Assembly: GCA_023435805.1 (NCBI GenBank) | Contig: JAEZMC010000038.1 | Span: forward strand, 1-6,471 | Direction: 5' to 3' | Length of the DNA: 6,471 nt | DNA from: Bacillota bacterium | Lineage (GTDB): Bacteria; Bacillota; Clostridia; Acetivibrionales; DTU013 | Part shown: piece by piece, positions 1-5,493 of the stretch | Layout of the letters: every line of letters begins with the position of its first letter | Numbering within the stretch: the first letter of the stretch is position 1 | Position numbers and translations under genes: made by a program | The notes under the pieces: model-generated | What the model was told of the DNA's origin: nothing | Seen by the model: only the letters and a program-made list of their open reading frames with translations | The model's database searches: none

Positions 1-878
1 GGTATTTTGAGGCGGTGGGCAAATACCTCGAATACACCGGAGATGCGGAACTGGTGCAACAGCGGTTTTACAGCCCCATGGTCCGGATCTATGAAGCGTT
101 CAGGAAAGGGACCCTCCACAATATTCATATGGACGAGGACGGACTGATTGCCGCCGGTGATGAGCATACACAGCTAACATGGATGGATGCCAAGATGGAC
201 GAAACGGTGTTCACACCAAGGCACGGAAAGGCCGTTGAGATCAATGCGCTTTGGTACAATGCACTTCGCACGCTGGAGATGCTGACGGAAAAATTCGGCA
301 TGGATGTCGGAGATATCGGAAGGCTGGCTGTGAGGGTTGAAAATAGCTTTGAGAAGGTTTTCTGGAATGAGAAGGGTAAATACTTATATGACGTTGTAAA
401 TGGTCCTTTTAAGGATGACAGCGTCAGACCGAACCAGATATTTGCCGTCGGGCTGACTTATCCCGTACTGACCGGTAAAAAAGCGGAAGCGGTGGTTGAA
501 AAGGTATGGAAGGAACTGGTCACCGCCTATGGCCTGAGAAGTCTCTCGCCGGATTCGCCGCAGTACAGGGGAAAATGCACGGGCGACCGGTTTGCACGGG
601 ATTCTGCGTACCATCAGGGCACGGTGTGGACATGGCCCATTGGGCATTTTGTAACGGCATTTGACAGAACCTTCGGCAGGATGCCGGAATATAAGGGCTA
701 TGCGGTTACTTTCCTTGAGCCCTTCAAGGACCACCTGAATCATGCGTGCCTTGGAAATATTTCAGAAATATTTGACGGGGATGAGCCGCTGACTGCCAGG
801 GGTTGTTTTGCACAGGCCTGGAGCGTGGCGGAGGTGCTCCGGGCATATACGGAGTGTCATCCGGACATCAAAGGATAA
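1..878 (+). CDS. Amylo-alpha-1,6-glucosidase / glycogen debranching enzyme, C-terminal part (5' truncated by window)
   Basis: The visible part resembles the C-terminal (alpha/alpha)6-barrel glucosidase domain of glycogen debranching enzymes (GDE_C type), which hydrolyse alpha-1,6-linked glucose at branch points of glycogen in the cytoplasm. The reading frame is open from base 3 (residues YFEAVGKYLEYTGD), so the GTG at 15 is not the true start and the gene begins upstream of the window. Family-typical motifs are GDEHTQLTWMDAKMD (about bases 159-200), where the Asp of WMDAKM is probably the catalytic acid, then TPRHGKAVEINALWYNAL, RPNQIFAVGL, YHQGTVWTWPIGHF, and the C-terminal ISEIFDGDEP and RGCFAQAWSVAEVLRAY. 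The catalytic assignment comes from family knowledge. The stop at 876-878 lies 15 bases before whiA, so the two are probably cotranscribed. The family call is secure; whether the whole protein also carries an N-terminal GDE domain cannot be seen. Confidence 0.88.
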   Translation, partial: YFEAVGKYLEYTGDAELVQQRFYSPMVRIYEAFRKGTLHNIHMDEDGLIAAGDEHTQLTWMDAKMDETVFTPRHGKAVEINALWYNALRTLEMLTEKFGMDVGDIGRLAVRVENSFEKVFWNEKGKYLYDVVNGPFKDDSVRPNQIFAVGLTYPVLTGKKAEAVVEKVWKELVTAYGLRSLSPDSPQYRGKCTGDRFARDSAYHQGTVWTWPIGHFVTAFDRTFGRMPEYKGYAVTFLEPFKDHLNHACLGNISEIFDGDEPLTARGCFAQAWSVAEVLRAYTECHPDIKG

Positions 879-880
879 GC

Positions 881-887
881 GGAGGTG
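881..887 (+). promoter_or_regulatory. Ribosome binding site fixing the whiA TTG start
   Basis: GGAGGTG at 881-887 is a near-ideal Shine-Dalgarno sequence. Its GGAGG core ends 8 bases before the TTG at 894-896. No in-frame ATG with a comparable site lies nearby, so TTG is chosen as the whiA start. Confidence 0.85.
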
Positions 888-893
888 TGATTC

Positions 894-1859
894 TTGTCAT
901 TTTCATCGACTGTAAAAAATGAATTGTGCCGTATTGAAAGCCAGAATAACTGCTGCCTGCTTTCCGAACTTGCCGCGGCGCTTTGTTTCAACGGCACGGC
1001 TGCGCTTCATTCCGGAGGCGGCTTCAATATCAGGATCACAACGGAGAATGCTGCGTTTGCCAGAAGGATATACAGCAATATCAAAAAAATGTGTGACATT
1101 AATCCGGAAGTCACCATTCGTAAGAGCAAAAAGCTAAAAAAGCACGTATCCTATATGCTGATCGTCACATCGCCGTCCGGTTCTTCAAAGCTGCTTGAGC
1201 TGGCAGGCGTCATTACGGCCGCCGCAAATGGCGAAGAGGCGCGCGAGCTTATACTGGCAGATAAAAAAAGCCTGAAGCTCCCATGCTGCAGAAAAGCTTT
1301 TTTAAGGGGAGCTTTCCTTGCAGGCGGCTCCATCAGCGACCCGGAAAAAACCTACCATCTGGAGCTCACCTCACGGACGCTGCTTCTGGCACAGGAATTG
1401 AGCCGGATACTCGGCACCTTCAGGCTGAATGCGAGAATCATCAGAAGAAAGGGCAGCTATGTCACTTATCTTAAGGAAGGCGAGAACATAGTGGATTTTC
1501 TGAATATCATCGGCGCCCATTCCGCCCTGATGGAACTCGAAAATGTAAGGATACTCAAGGGTATGCGCAACAATGTCAACAGGATTGTCAACTGTGAAAC
1601 GGCAAACCTTGAAAAAACGGTGAACGCTTCTCTGAGACAGGTGGAAAACATCCGCTATGTCGCACAAAAAATCGGCCTGCACAACCTCCCGGAAAATCTC
1701 CGTGAAATTGCGGAGCTGAGGCTGGAGTACAGCGATGCCAACCTGGTGGAGCTTGGGCAGCTGTTATCGCCGCCTCTGGGTAAATCCGGCGTCAATCACC
1801 GGCTCAGGAAGCTGGACAGAATTGCCGAAAGACACAGGGAACAGGCGGGAAAAGACTGA
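894..1859 (+). CDS. whiA: WhiA family DNA-binding protein
   Basis: This is a WhiA homologue of 321 residues, the normal length for the family. WhiA proteins combine a degenerate LAGLIDADG homing-endonuclease-like fold with a C-terminal helix-turn-helix. In Streptomyces WhiA is a sporulation regulator, and in Bacillus it is linked to cell division and chromosome segregation. Here the N-terminus MSFSSTVKNELCRI is typical. The LRGAFLAGGSIS segment (residues 137-148) is the family's LAGLIDADG-like motif, without the acidic residues needed for DNA cutting. The conserved NNVNRIVNCETANLEKTV segment is at 227-244, and the C-terminal helix-turn-helix region (about 267-310) contains SPPLGKSGVNHRLRKL. 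The start is TTG at 894 behind a strong ribosome site. The gene usually follows rapZ and yvcK in Firmicutes; here a glycogen-debranching gene precedes it and spoIIA follows, which is a less usual setting. Confidence 0.96.
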   Translation: MSFSSTVKNELCRIESQNNCCLLSELAAALCFNGTAALHSGGGFNIRITTENAAFARRIYSNIKKMCDINPEVTIRKSKKLKKHVSYMLIVTSPSGSSKLLELAGVITAAANGEEARELILADKKSLKLPCCRKAFLRGAFLAGGSISDPEKTYHLELTSRTLLLAQELSRILGTFRLNARIIRRKGSYVTYLKEGENIVDFLNIIGAHSALMELENVRILKGMRNNVNRIVNCETANLEKTVNASLRQVENIRYVAQKIGLHNLPENLREIAELRLEYSDANLVELGQLLSPPLGKSGVNHRLRKLDRIAERHREQAGKD

Positions 1860-1894
1860 TAACCGGTTGAATAAGCTACATGTATGGCAGCTCG

Positions 1895-1901
1895 TGTCAA
1901 A
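1895..1901 (+). promoter_or_regulatory. Possible Spo0A box upstream of spoIIA
   Basis: TGTCAAA at 1895-1901 matches six of seven positions of the Spo0A box (TGTCGAA). It lies about 50 bases upstream of the sigma-H -35 element. In Bacillus subtilis, phosphorylated Spo0A activates the spoIIA promoter from upstream boxes. A single seven-base match with one mismatch in AT-rich DNA can easily arise by chance, and an identical word occurs at 3708-3714, so this is only a candidate. Confidence 0.2.
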
Positions 1902-1950
1902 TTGTGTAATAAAAAAAATTCGGCTTCTACAAAGGTTCCCATAATTCTCT

Positions 1951-1977
1951 GAAGGATATTCCATATTATTGAAGAAT
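1951..1977 (+). promoter_or_regulatory. Sigma-H promoter of the spoIIA operon
   Basis: The -35 element GAAGGATAT (1951-1959) and the -10 element GAAGAAT (1971-1977) match the Bacillus sigma-H consensus RnAGGAwWW and RnnGAAT at every defined position. They are separated by 11 bases, within the known 11-12 base spacing. Transcription would start near 1984, about 20 bases upstream of the spoIIAA ribosome site. The B. subtilis spoIIA operon is known to be transcribed by sigma-H, so sequence and context agree. The start point itself is inferred. Confidence 0.82.
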
Positions 1978-2004
1978 TAGTTAATGCTATACATTGGATT
2001 ATAC

Positions 2005-2010
2005 GGAGGA
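2005..2010 (+). promoter_or_regulatory. Ribosome binding site fixing the spoIIAA TTG start
   Basis: GGAGGA at 2005-2010 lies 8 bases (counted from GGAGG) before the TTG at 2018-2020. The alternative in-frame TTG at 1994 has no ribosome site and would lie only about 10 bases from the predicted transcript start, so it is not used. Confidence 0.85.
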
Positions 2011-2017
2011 GAGTATA

Positions 2018-2362
2018 TTGGATATCAAATTTACCAGCCGGGGTTCCACCCTGATTGCACTGTTTACAGGCGAACTGGACCACCATTTTGCGGAATACGC
2101 CCGCAACAGGATGGAGGGAGAATTGCTGAAAGCTACCACCAGGAATGTGGTGTTTGATTTCTCCGGATTGAGCTTTATGGATAGCTCGGGTATCGGTGTG
2201 ATTGTCGGCAGATATGCAAACATCAAAAAGCTGGGCGGGAAAGCGGCAATCATCTGTAAAAACCAGAAGATACGCCATATTCTTGAGATGTCCGGCATAT
2301 TGAAGCTGATACCGGTGTATGATAGCCTGGATAACGCAATAAACATCATGCTTGGCGCATGA
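2018..2362 (+). CDS. spoIIAA: Anti-sigma F factor antagonist SpoIIAA
   Basis: This is a STAS-domain anti-anti-sigma factor that binds the SpoIIAB kinase and frees sigma-F in the forespore. From the TTG at 2018 it has 114 residues, close to the 117 of B. subtilis SpoIIAA. The hallmark FMDSSGIGVIVGRY is present at residues 53-66. Ser57, the second serine of DSS, corresponds to the serine phosphorylated by SpoIIAB and dephosphorylated by the SpoIIE phosphatase. The N-terminal strand segment LIALFTGELDHHFAEYAR is also typical. It is the first gene of a three-gene operon behind a sigma-H promoter and ends 25 bases before spoIIAB. The TTG start is chosen on the ribosome site; starting at 1994 would add eight unsupported residues. 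Confidence 0.96.
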   Translation: MDIKFTSRGSTLIALFTGELDHHFAEYARNRMEGELLKATTRNVVFDFSGLSFMDSSGIGVIVGRYANIKKLGGKAAIICKNQKIRHILEMSGILKLIPVYDSLDNAINIMLGA

Positions 2363-2387
2363 AATTATATTGGGGGAGAGAAATGTA

Positions 2388-2819
2388 ATGCAGCCTTTGA
2401 ATGAAATGAAATTGGAATTTGTGAGCAAATCGTGCAATGAAGCCTTCGCCAGGGTGGTGGCTGCCGCGTTTGTCTCCCAGCTGGATCCCACCCTGGAAGA
2501 ATTGGCCGATGTGAAAACAGCTGTTTCGGAGGCAGTGACAAATGCAATCATACATGGTTATGAAAACAGGCAGGGCATCATTACAATGATCTGCAGGCAA
2601 TATGACAAAAGCGTGGAAATAGAAATAACCGACGAAGGAAAAGGGATCGAGGATATCGAACAGGCCAGGCAGCCCCTGTACACGTCCAAACCGGATATGG
2701 AACGTTCCGGCATGGGCTTTACCGTTATGGAAAGCTTTATGGACAAGCTTGAAGTCCGGTCCAAACTAGGCGAAGGAACAACAGTGGTTCTTTTCAAACG
2801 TTTCGGATCTCTTGATTGA
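2388..2819 (+). CDS. spoIIAB: Anti-sigma F factor / serine kinase SpoIIAB
   Basis: SpoIIAB is a GHKL-family ATP-binding kinase that holds sigma-F inactive in the predivisional cell and mother cell, and phosphorylates SpoIIAA. The product has 143 residues, against 146 in B. subtilis. The ATP-site boxes are visible: the N box SEAVTNAIIHGYE (Glu48, Asn52), the G1 box TDEGKGI (Asp82, Gly84, Gly86), and the G2 box SGMGFTVME (Gly108 and Gly110). The segment YTSKPDMERSGMGF forms the usual ATP lid. The start is ATG at 2388, preceded by GGGGGAG (2372-2378); an ATG at 2383 is followed at once by a stop codon. It lies 25 bases after spoIIAA and is presumably cotranscribed. The gap to sigF is unusually long. 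Confidence 0.97.
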   Translation: MQPLNEMKLEFVSKSCNEAFARVVAAAFVSQLDPTLEELADVKTAVSEAVTNAIIHGYENRQGIITMICRQYDKSVEIEITDEGKGIEDIEQARQPLYTSKPDMERSGMGFTVMESFMDKLEVRSKLGEGTTVVLFKRFGSLD

Positions 2820-2951
2820 AAGGCTGATTTTTTTTACCTTAGGGATGTAAGAAAACGTAAATAAAGGAAAAATATAATATACTGTTTGCCGGGCGGAAGC
2901 GAAATTTATTAGAAGTGTTTTTCATTAGAACTGAAGAGAAAGGTTTTTGGT
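2820..2951 (+). other. 132-base spoIIAB-sigF intergenic region with an isolated TATAAT
   Basis: There is no open frame of note here. The stretch is AT-rich with a run of eight T at 2827-2834, but no convincing GC stem sits before it, so a terminator is not supported. A perfect TATAAT lies at 2873-2878 without a recognisable -35 at 16-18 bases, and AAAGGAAAA at 2863-2871 matches a sigma-H -35 but has no matching -10 at the correct distance. An internal promoter or post-transcriptional control of sigF is possible but unproven. In B. subtilis these two genes are adjacent with essentially no gap. Confidence 0.3.
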
Positions 2952-3698
2952 ATGAGCGAAAATCCCTATAAGGGTATGGATACGATAAAGCTTATAAAAA
3001 TGGCGAAGGATGGCGACAAGCTTGCCCAGAGTACGCTTGTCGAAAGCAACATCGGGCTTGTGTGGAGCATTGTACGCAGATTCCAGAACAGGGGACACGA
3101 GACCGAGGATCTTTTCCAGATAGGCTGTATAGGCCTTATCAAGGCAATCAACAAGTTTGATACGAGCTACGAGGTGAGATTCTCCACTTATGCCGTACCC
3201 ATGATCATCGGTGAAATCAAGCGTTTTCTGCGCGATGACGGCTTGATCAAGGTAAGCCGGTCATTGAAGGAAGTATCAAACAAGGCGAGAATCACAAAAG
3301 AAGTAATGAGCAAGGAGTTGGGGCGTGAGCCGACGATCGGGGAGATGGCACAGAGGCTTGATATTTCTACGGAAGAGCTGGTCATGGCGGTTGAGGCAGG
3401 CTATTCACCCGAGTCCCTCTTCAATCCGGTGGGTGAAGGAGAAAACTCCTCCCTTATGCTGATTGACAGACTCAATGACGACTGTAACGATAATGAAACG
3501 GATATTATCGATAAAATTGCTTTGAAGCAGGTGCTTGATACGTTGAAGCCGCGTGAAAAGCAGATCATTATATTACGGTATTTCAACGAAAAAACACAGG
3601 TTCAGATAGCAAAGCTTCTGGGAATTTCGCAGGTACAGGTGTCCCGCATTGAAAAAAAGATTCTTGAAGATATCCGAAACAGGATTAATTTCAACTGA
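2952..3698 (+). CDS. sigF: RNA polymerase sporulation sigma factor sigma-F
   Basis: Sigma-F is the first forespore-specific sigma factor, bound by SpoIIAB until SpoIIAA releases it. The product has 248 residues, against 255 in B. subtilis. Region 2 spans about residues 29-105 and contains the core-binding and -10 recognition helices (NIGLVWSIVRRF, DLFQIGCIGLIKAINKFD, FSTYAVPMIIGEIKRFLRDDGLIKVSRSLKE). Region 3 follows at about 108-160. Region 4 at about 190-245 contains LKPREKQIIILRYF and the -35-binding helix-turn-helix TQVQIAKLLGISQVQVSRIEKKIL (215-238). The start is ATG at 2952, with an AAAGG ribosome site ending at 2943. The related sigma-G has a similar core. The assignment to sigma-F rests on the spoIIAA-spoIIAB context and the short N-terminus. 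Confidence 0.97.
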   Translation: MSENPYKGMDTIKLIKMAKDGDKLAQSTLVESNIGLVWSIVRRFQNRGHETEDLFQIGCIGLIKAINKFDTSYEVRFSTYAVPMIIGEIKRFLRDDGLIKVSRSLKEVSNKARITKEVMSKELGREPTIGEMAQRLDISTEELVMAVEAGYSPESLFNPVGEGENSSLMLIDRLNDDCNDNETDIIDKIALKQVLDTLKPREKQIIILRYFNEKTQVQIAKLLGISQVQVSRIEKKILEDIRNRINFN

Positions 3699-3730
3699 TT
3701 GCAAGATTGTCAAATTAGCATTTCTTTACT

Positions 3731-3760
3731 GCATATAACATCCTGTCTGGTCCAATAATA
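3731..3760 (+). promoter_or_regulatory. Candidate sigma-G promoter for the spoVA block
   Basis: The -35 element GCATA (3731-3735) fits the sigma-G consensus gHATR at all five positions. After an 18-base spacer, AATAATA (3754-3760) matches six of the seven positions of CATnHTA. Sigma-G spacing is usually 17-18. Transcription would start near 3767, about 30 bases before the ribosome site of the small gene at 3810. In B. subtilis spoVA is sigma-G dependent, which agrees with the position. Both elements are short and the surrounding DNA is AT-rich, so chance cannot be excluded. Confidence 0.5.
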
Positions 3761-3809
3761 ACTTAGAATGATGTAAAAATTTAATCACAAATGAAGCGGA
3801 GTGTTGAAA

Positions 3810-4010
3810 ATGCTGGCAGTATTGAACAGGTACAGGATTTTTCTGGTCATCCTGACGCTTATTCTTCTGGCTGTGCTGATCTGGTTGTTTTTAGCCGGCC
3901 AGGGTAAGAGCAAGGTGCCCTCAAGAGGTGTTTTTGTATTGGAGCATAGAATTGAAACGGAGCTCGAGGGGGGAGGTTTTCAACTTGCAGAAGGTCATGA
4001 CAACAGATGA
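3810..4010 (+). CDS. Small single-pass membrane protein of unknown function, first gene of the spoVA block
   Basis: I do not recognise this 66-residue product. Residues 10-30 form one hydrophobic helix, preceded by a basic NRYR stretch. This suggests the N-terminus inside and an exposed polar tail of about 36 residues (GQGKSKVPSRGVFVLEHRIE, then an acidic and glycine-rich end). The start is ATG at 3810 behind GGAG (3798-3801). The GTG at 3801 overlaps that site and is less likely. The gene is probably real: it has a ribosome site, a sensible membrane segment, and a position directly after a candidate sigma-G promoter. Its last 26 bases overlap spoVAC in another frame, and the spoVAC ribosome site lies inside it, suggesting translational coupling. 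It has neither the length nor the features of SpoVAA or SpoVAB. A role in spore membrane or DPA channel assembly is inference from position only. Confidence 0.6.
   Translation: MLAVLNRYRIFLVILTLILLAVLIWLFLAGQGKSKVPSRGVFVLEHRIETELEGGGFQLAEGHDNR
3971..3976 (+). promoter_or_regulatory. Ribosome binding site fixing the spoVAC TTG start, inside the upstream small gene
   Basis: GGGAGG at 3971-3976, within a longer G-rich run beginning at 3968, lies 8 bases before TTG 3985. The next in-frame ATG at 3997 is 20 bases away, which is too far. The site encodes the EGGG stretch of the overlapping small protein, so ribosomes translating that gene pass over it. Confidence 0.75.
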
Positions 4011-4431
4011 GTATAAAAAATACGTGGACAGCAAGTCACCGGATTCCAAACTCGTGCGGAATATTTTCAGGGCATTTCTGGTAGGCGGGTTGATCTGCGC
4101 TGTCGGGCAGTTTTTTGTCAATTCCTTTAAGTCCATGGGTTTTGATACGGATATCGTCTCCTCCCTTACTGCCATGACAATGGTATTTCTGGGAGTGCTA
4201 TTTACAGGCCTGAACATATACGATGATCTCGGGCGTTTCGCAGGAGCCGGTTCCATTGTGCCGATCACGGGCTTCGCAAACTCTATCGTATCTCCCGCAA
4301 TGGAGTATAAAAGCGAAGGCTATGTCATGGGGATTGGTGCCAGGATGTTTCTGGTGGCAGGCCCTGTGCTGGTGTACGGTATTACTGCTTCCGTGCTGGC
4401 AGGGCTTGTTCATTACCTGCTCCGGTTTTAG
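3985..4431 (+). CDS. spoVAC: Stage V sporulation protein AC (spore DPA channel membrane subunit)
   Basis: SpoVAC is an integral inner spore membrane protein of the SpoVA channel that moves Ca-dipicolinic acid. In B. subtilis it behaves as a mechanosensitive channel. From the TTG at 3985 it has 148 residues, against 150 in B. subtilis. Hydrophobic segments lie at about 28-47 (FLVGGLICAVGQFF), 58-78, 88-103 and 113-146. The family signature GAGSIVPITGFANSI is at 87-101, and the C-terminus is FLVAGPVLVYGITASVLAGL. The N-terminal 25 residues are polar and probably cytosolic (core side). It overlaps the upstream small gene by 26 bases and ends 38 bases before spoVAD. Starts at 3928 or 3997 lack a suitably placed ribosome site. 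Confidence 0.95.
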   Translation: MQKVMTTDEYKKYVDSKSPDSKLVRNIFRAFLVGGLICAVGQFFVNSFKSMGFDTDIVSSLTAMTMVFLGVLFTGLNIYDDLGRFAGAGSIVPITGFANSIVSPAMEYKSEGYVMGIGARMFLVAGPVLVYGITASVLAGLVHYLLRF

Positions 4432-4469
4432 CATTATACTGAACGAATTGACAAAAGGAGCGAATATTT

Positions 4470-5489
4470 ATGTTGGAAAAAAAACTGGGCAAACAGACGA
4501 TACAGCTGAAAAAACCGCCCACGATTACAGCAACGGCATCCATTGTCAGCTCCAAAGAGGGTAAGGGTCCGCTGGCCGTTTATTTTGACCAGACGCTGGA
4601 TGATGACATGTGGGGTGAAAAAAGCTGGGAAGCCGCCGAAAACAAGCTTGTTCGTGAGACCCTTGCCAAAACGGCAGTAAAGGCCGGCATTCCCATAAGC
4701 GGAGTGGATTATATTCTGGCCGGCGATTTATTGAACCAGTGTATTGCAACCAATTTCGGGCTGCGAGATTCCGGTGTACCCATGTTTGGCCTTTTCGGGG
4801 CCTGCTCCACAATGGGTGAGTCCATGAGTCTGGGCGCAATGCTTATTGACGGAGGCTTCGCCGCAAACTTGATTTGCATCACTTCCAGCCACTTCTGCTC
4901 AGCTGAAAAGCAATTTCGTTTTCCGCTGGAACTGGGCTCCCAGAGGCCGCCTACTGCGCAGTGGACCGTCACGGGAGCCGGGGGCGTGCTGCTGTCCTCT
5001 GAAGGGAACGGTCCTTATATTACCAGAATTACGACCGGAAAAATTGTTGACATGGGCATAAAGGATCAGAACAACATGGGCGCTGCAATGGCTCCGGCTG
5101 CCGCAGACACTATTTTCGCCCATTTTGAGGATACCGGCCTGCCTTATACGTATTATGACATGGTTGTGACGGGCGATCTGGGCCGGATCGGGAGCAGTAT
5201 AGCGGATGACCTCCTGTCCTCCAACGGTATACGTATCAGTGAAATACTGCATGACTGCGGCATGATGATCTACGATATCAGCCAGGACGTTCATGCGGGC
5301 GGCAGCGGCTGTGCCTGCTCTGCAACTGTGTTTTCCGGGTTTTTATATGACAGGCTGAAAAATGGCAAGCTGAACAGGATACTATTCGTTCCTACAGGCG
5401 CATTGCTCAGTCCCACCAGCGTACAACAGGGTGAGACCATTCCGTGCATTGCACATGCTGTGGCGATAGAAACCATGTTAGGAGGTTGA
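4470..5489 (+). CDS. spoVAD: Stage V sporulation protein AD (DPA-binding, thiolase-like)
   Basis: SpoVAD is a soluble, membrane-associated protein with a thiolase-like fold. It binds dipicolinic acid and is required for loading it into the forespore. The product has 339 residues, essentially the B. subtilis length (338). Visible family features are GDLLNQC (Asp86) and FGACSTMGESM (Cys112, at the pseudo-active-site position of thiolases). They are followed by SSHFCSAEKQFRFPLELG (about 139-156), GAGGVLLSS, VVTGDLGRIGS and HAGGSGCACSA (from His275). The ligand role of single residues is from family knowledge, not shown here. The start is ATG at 4470, with AAAGGAG at 4454-4460. Its end overlaps the ribosome site of spoVAE, indicating a tight operon. 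Confidence 0.97.
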   Translation: MLEKKLGKQTIQLKKPPTITATASIVSSKEGKGPLAVYFDQTLDDDMWGEKSWEAAENKLVRETLAKTAVKAGIPISGVDYILAGDLLNQCIATNFGLRDSGVPMFGLFGACSTMGESMSLGAMLIDGGFAANLICITSSHFCSAEKQFRFPLELGSQRPPTAQWTVTGAGGVLLSSEGNGPYITRITTGKIVDMGIKDQNNMGAAMAPAAADTIFAHFEDTGLPYTYYDMVVTGDLGRIGSSIADDLLSSNGIRISEILHDCGMMIYDISQDVHAGGSGCACSATVFSGFLYDRLKNGKLNRILFVPTGALLSPTSVQQGETIPCIAHAVAIETMLGG

Positions 5490-5493
5490 TGGC

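Noticed and set aside
15..17. GTG at 15 as the start of the debranching enzyme
   Set aside because: The frame is open to the window edge with family-like residues (YFEAV) upstream, so this is an internal valine codon.
1861..1868. AACCGGTT palindrome just after the whiA stop
   Set aside because: It is only eight bases, does not extend, and is not followed by a T run, so it is neither a convincing terminator nor an operator.
1796..2551. Minus-strand open frame of 251 residues across the whiA end, spoIIAA and spoIIAB
   Set aside because: It covers the spoIIA promoter and three real genes in antisense, and its translation resembles no known protein family.
2827..2834. Run of eight T after spoIIAB as a possible terminator
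   Set aside because: No GC-rich stem precedes it, and a terminator inside the spoIIA operon would separate sigF from its known promoter.
3708..3714. Second TGTCAAA (Spo0A-like) word after sigF
   Set aside because: It has one mismatch in AT-rich DNA, and the downstream spoVA block is expected to be forespore controlled rather than Spo0A controlled.
4223..4564. 113-residue + strand frame overlapping spoVAC and spoVAD
   Set aside because: It is out of frame with both genes, rich in Cys, Trp and Ser as expected for a shadow frame, and has no ribosome site.
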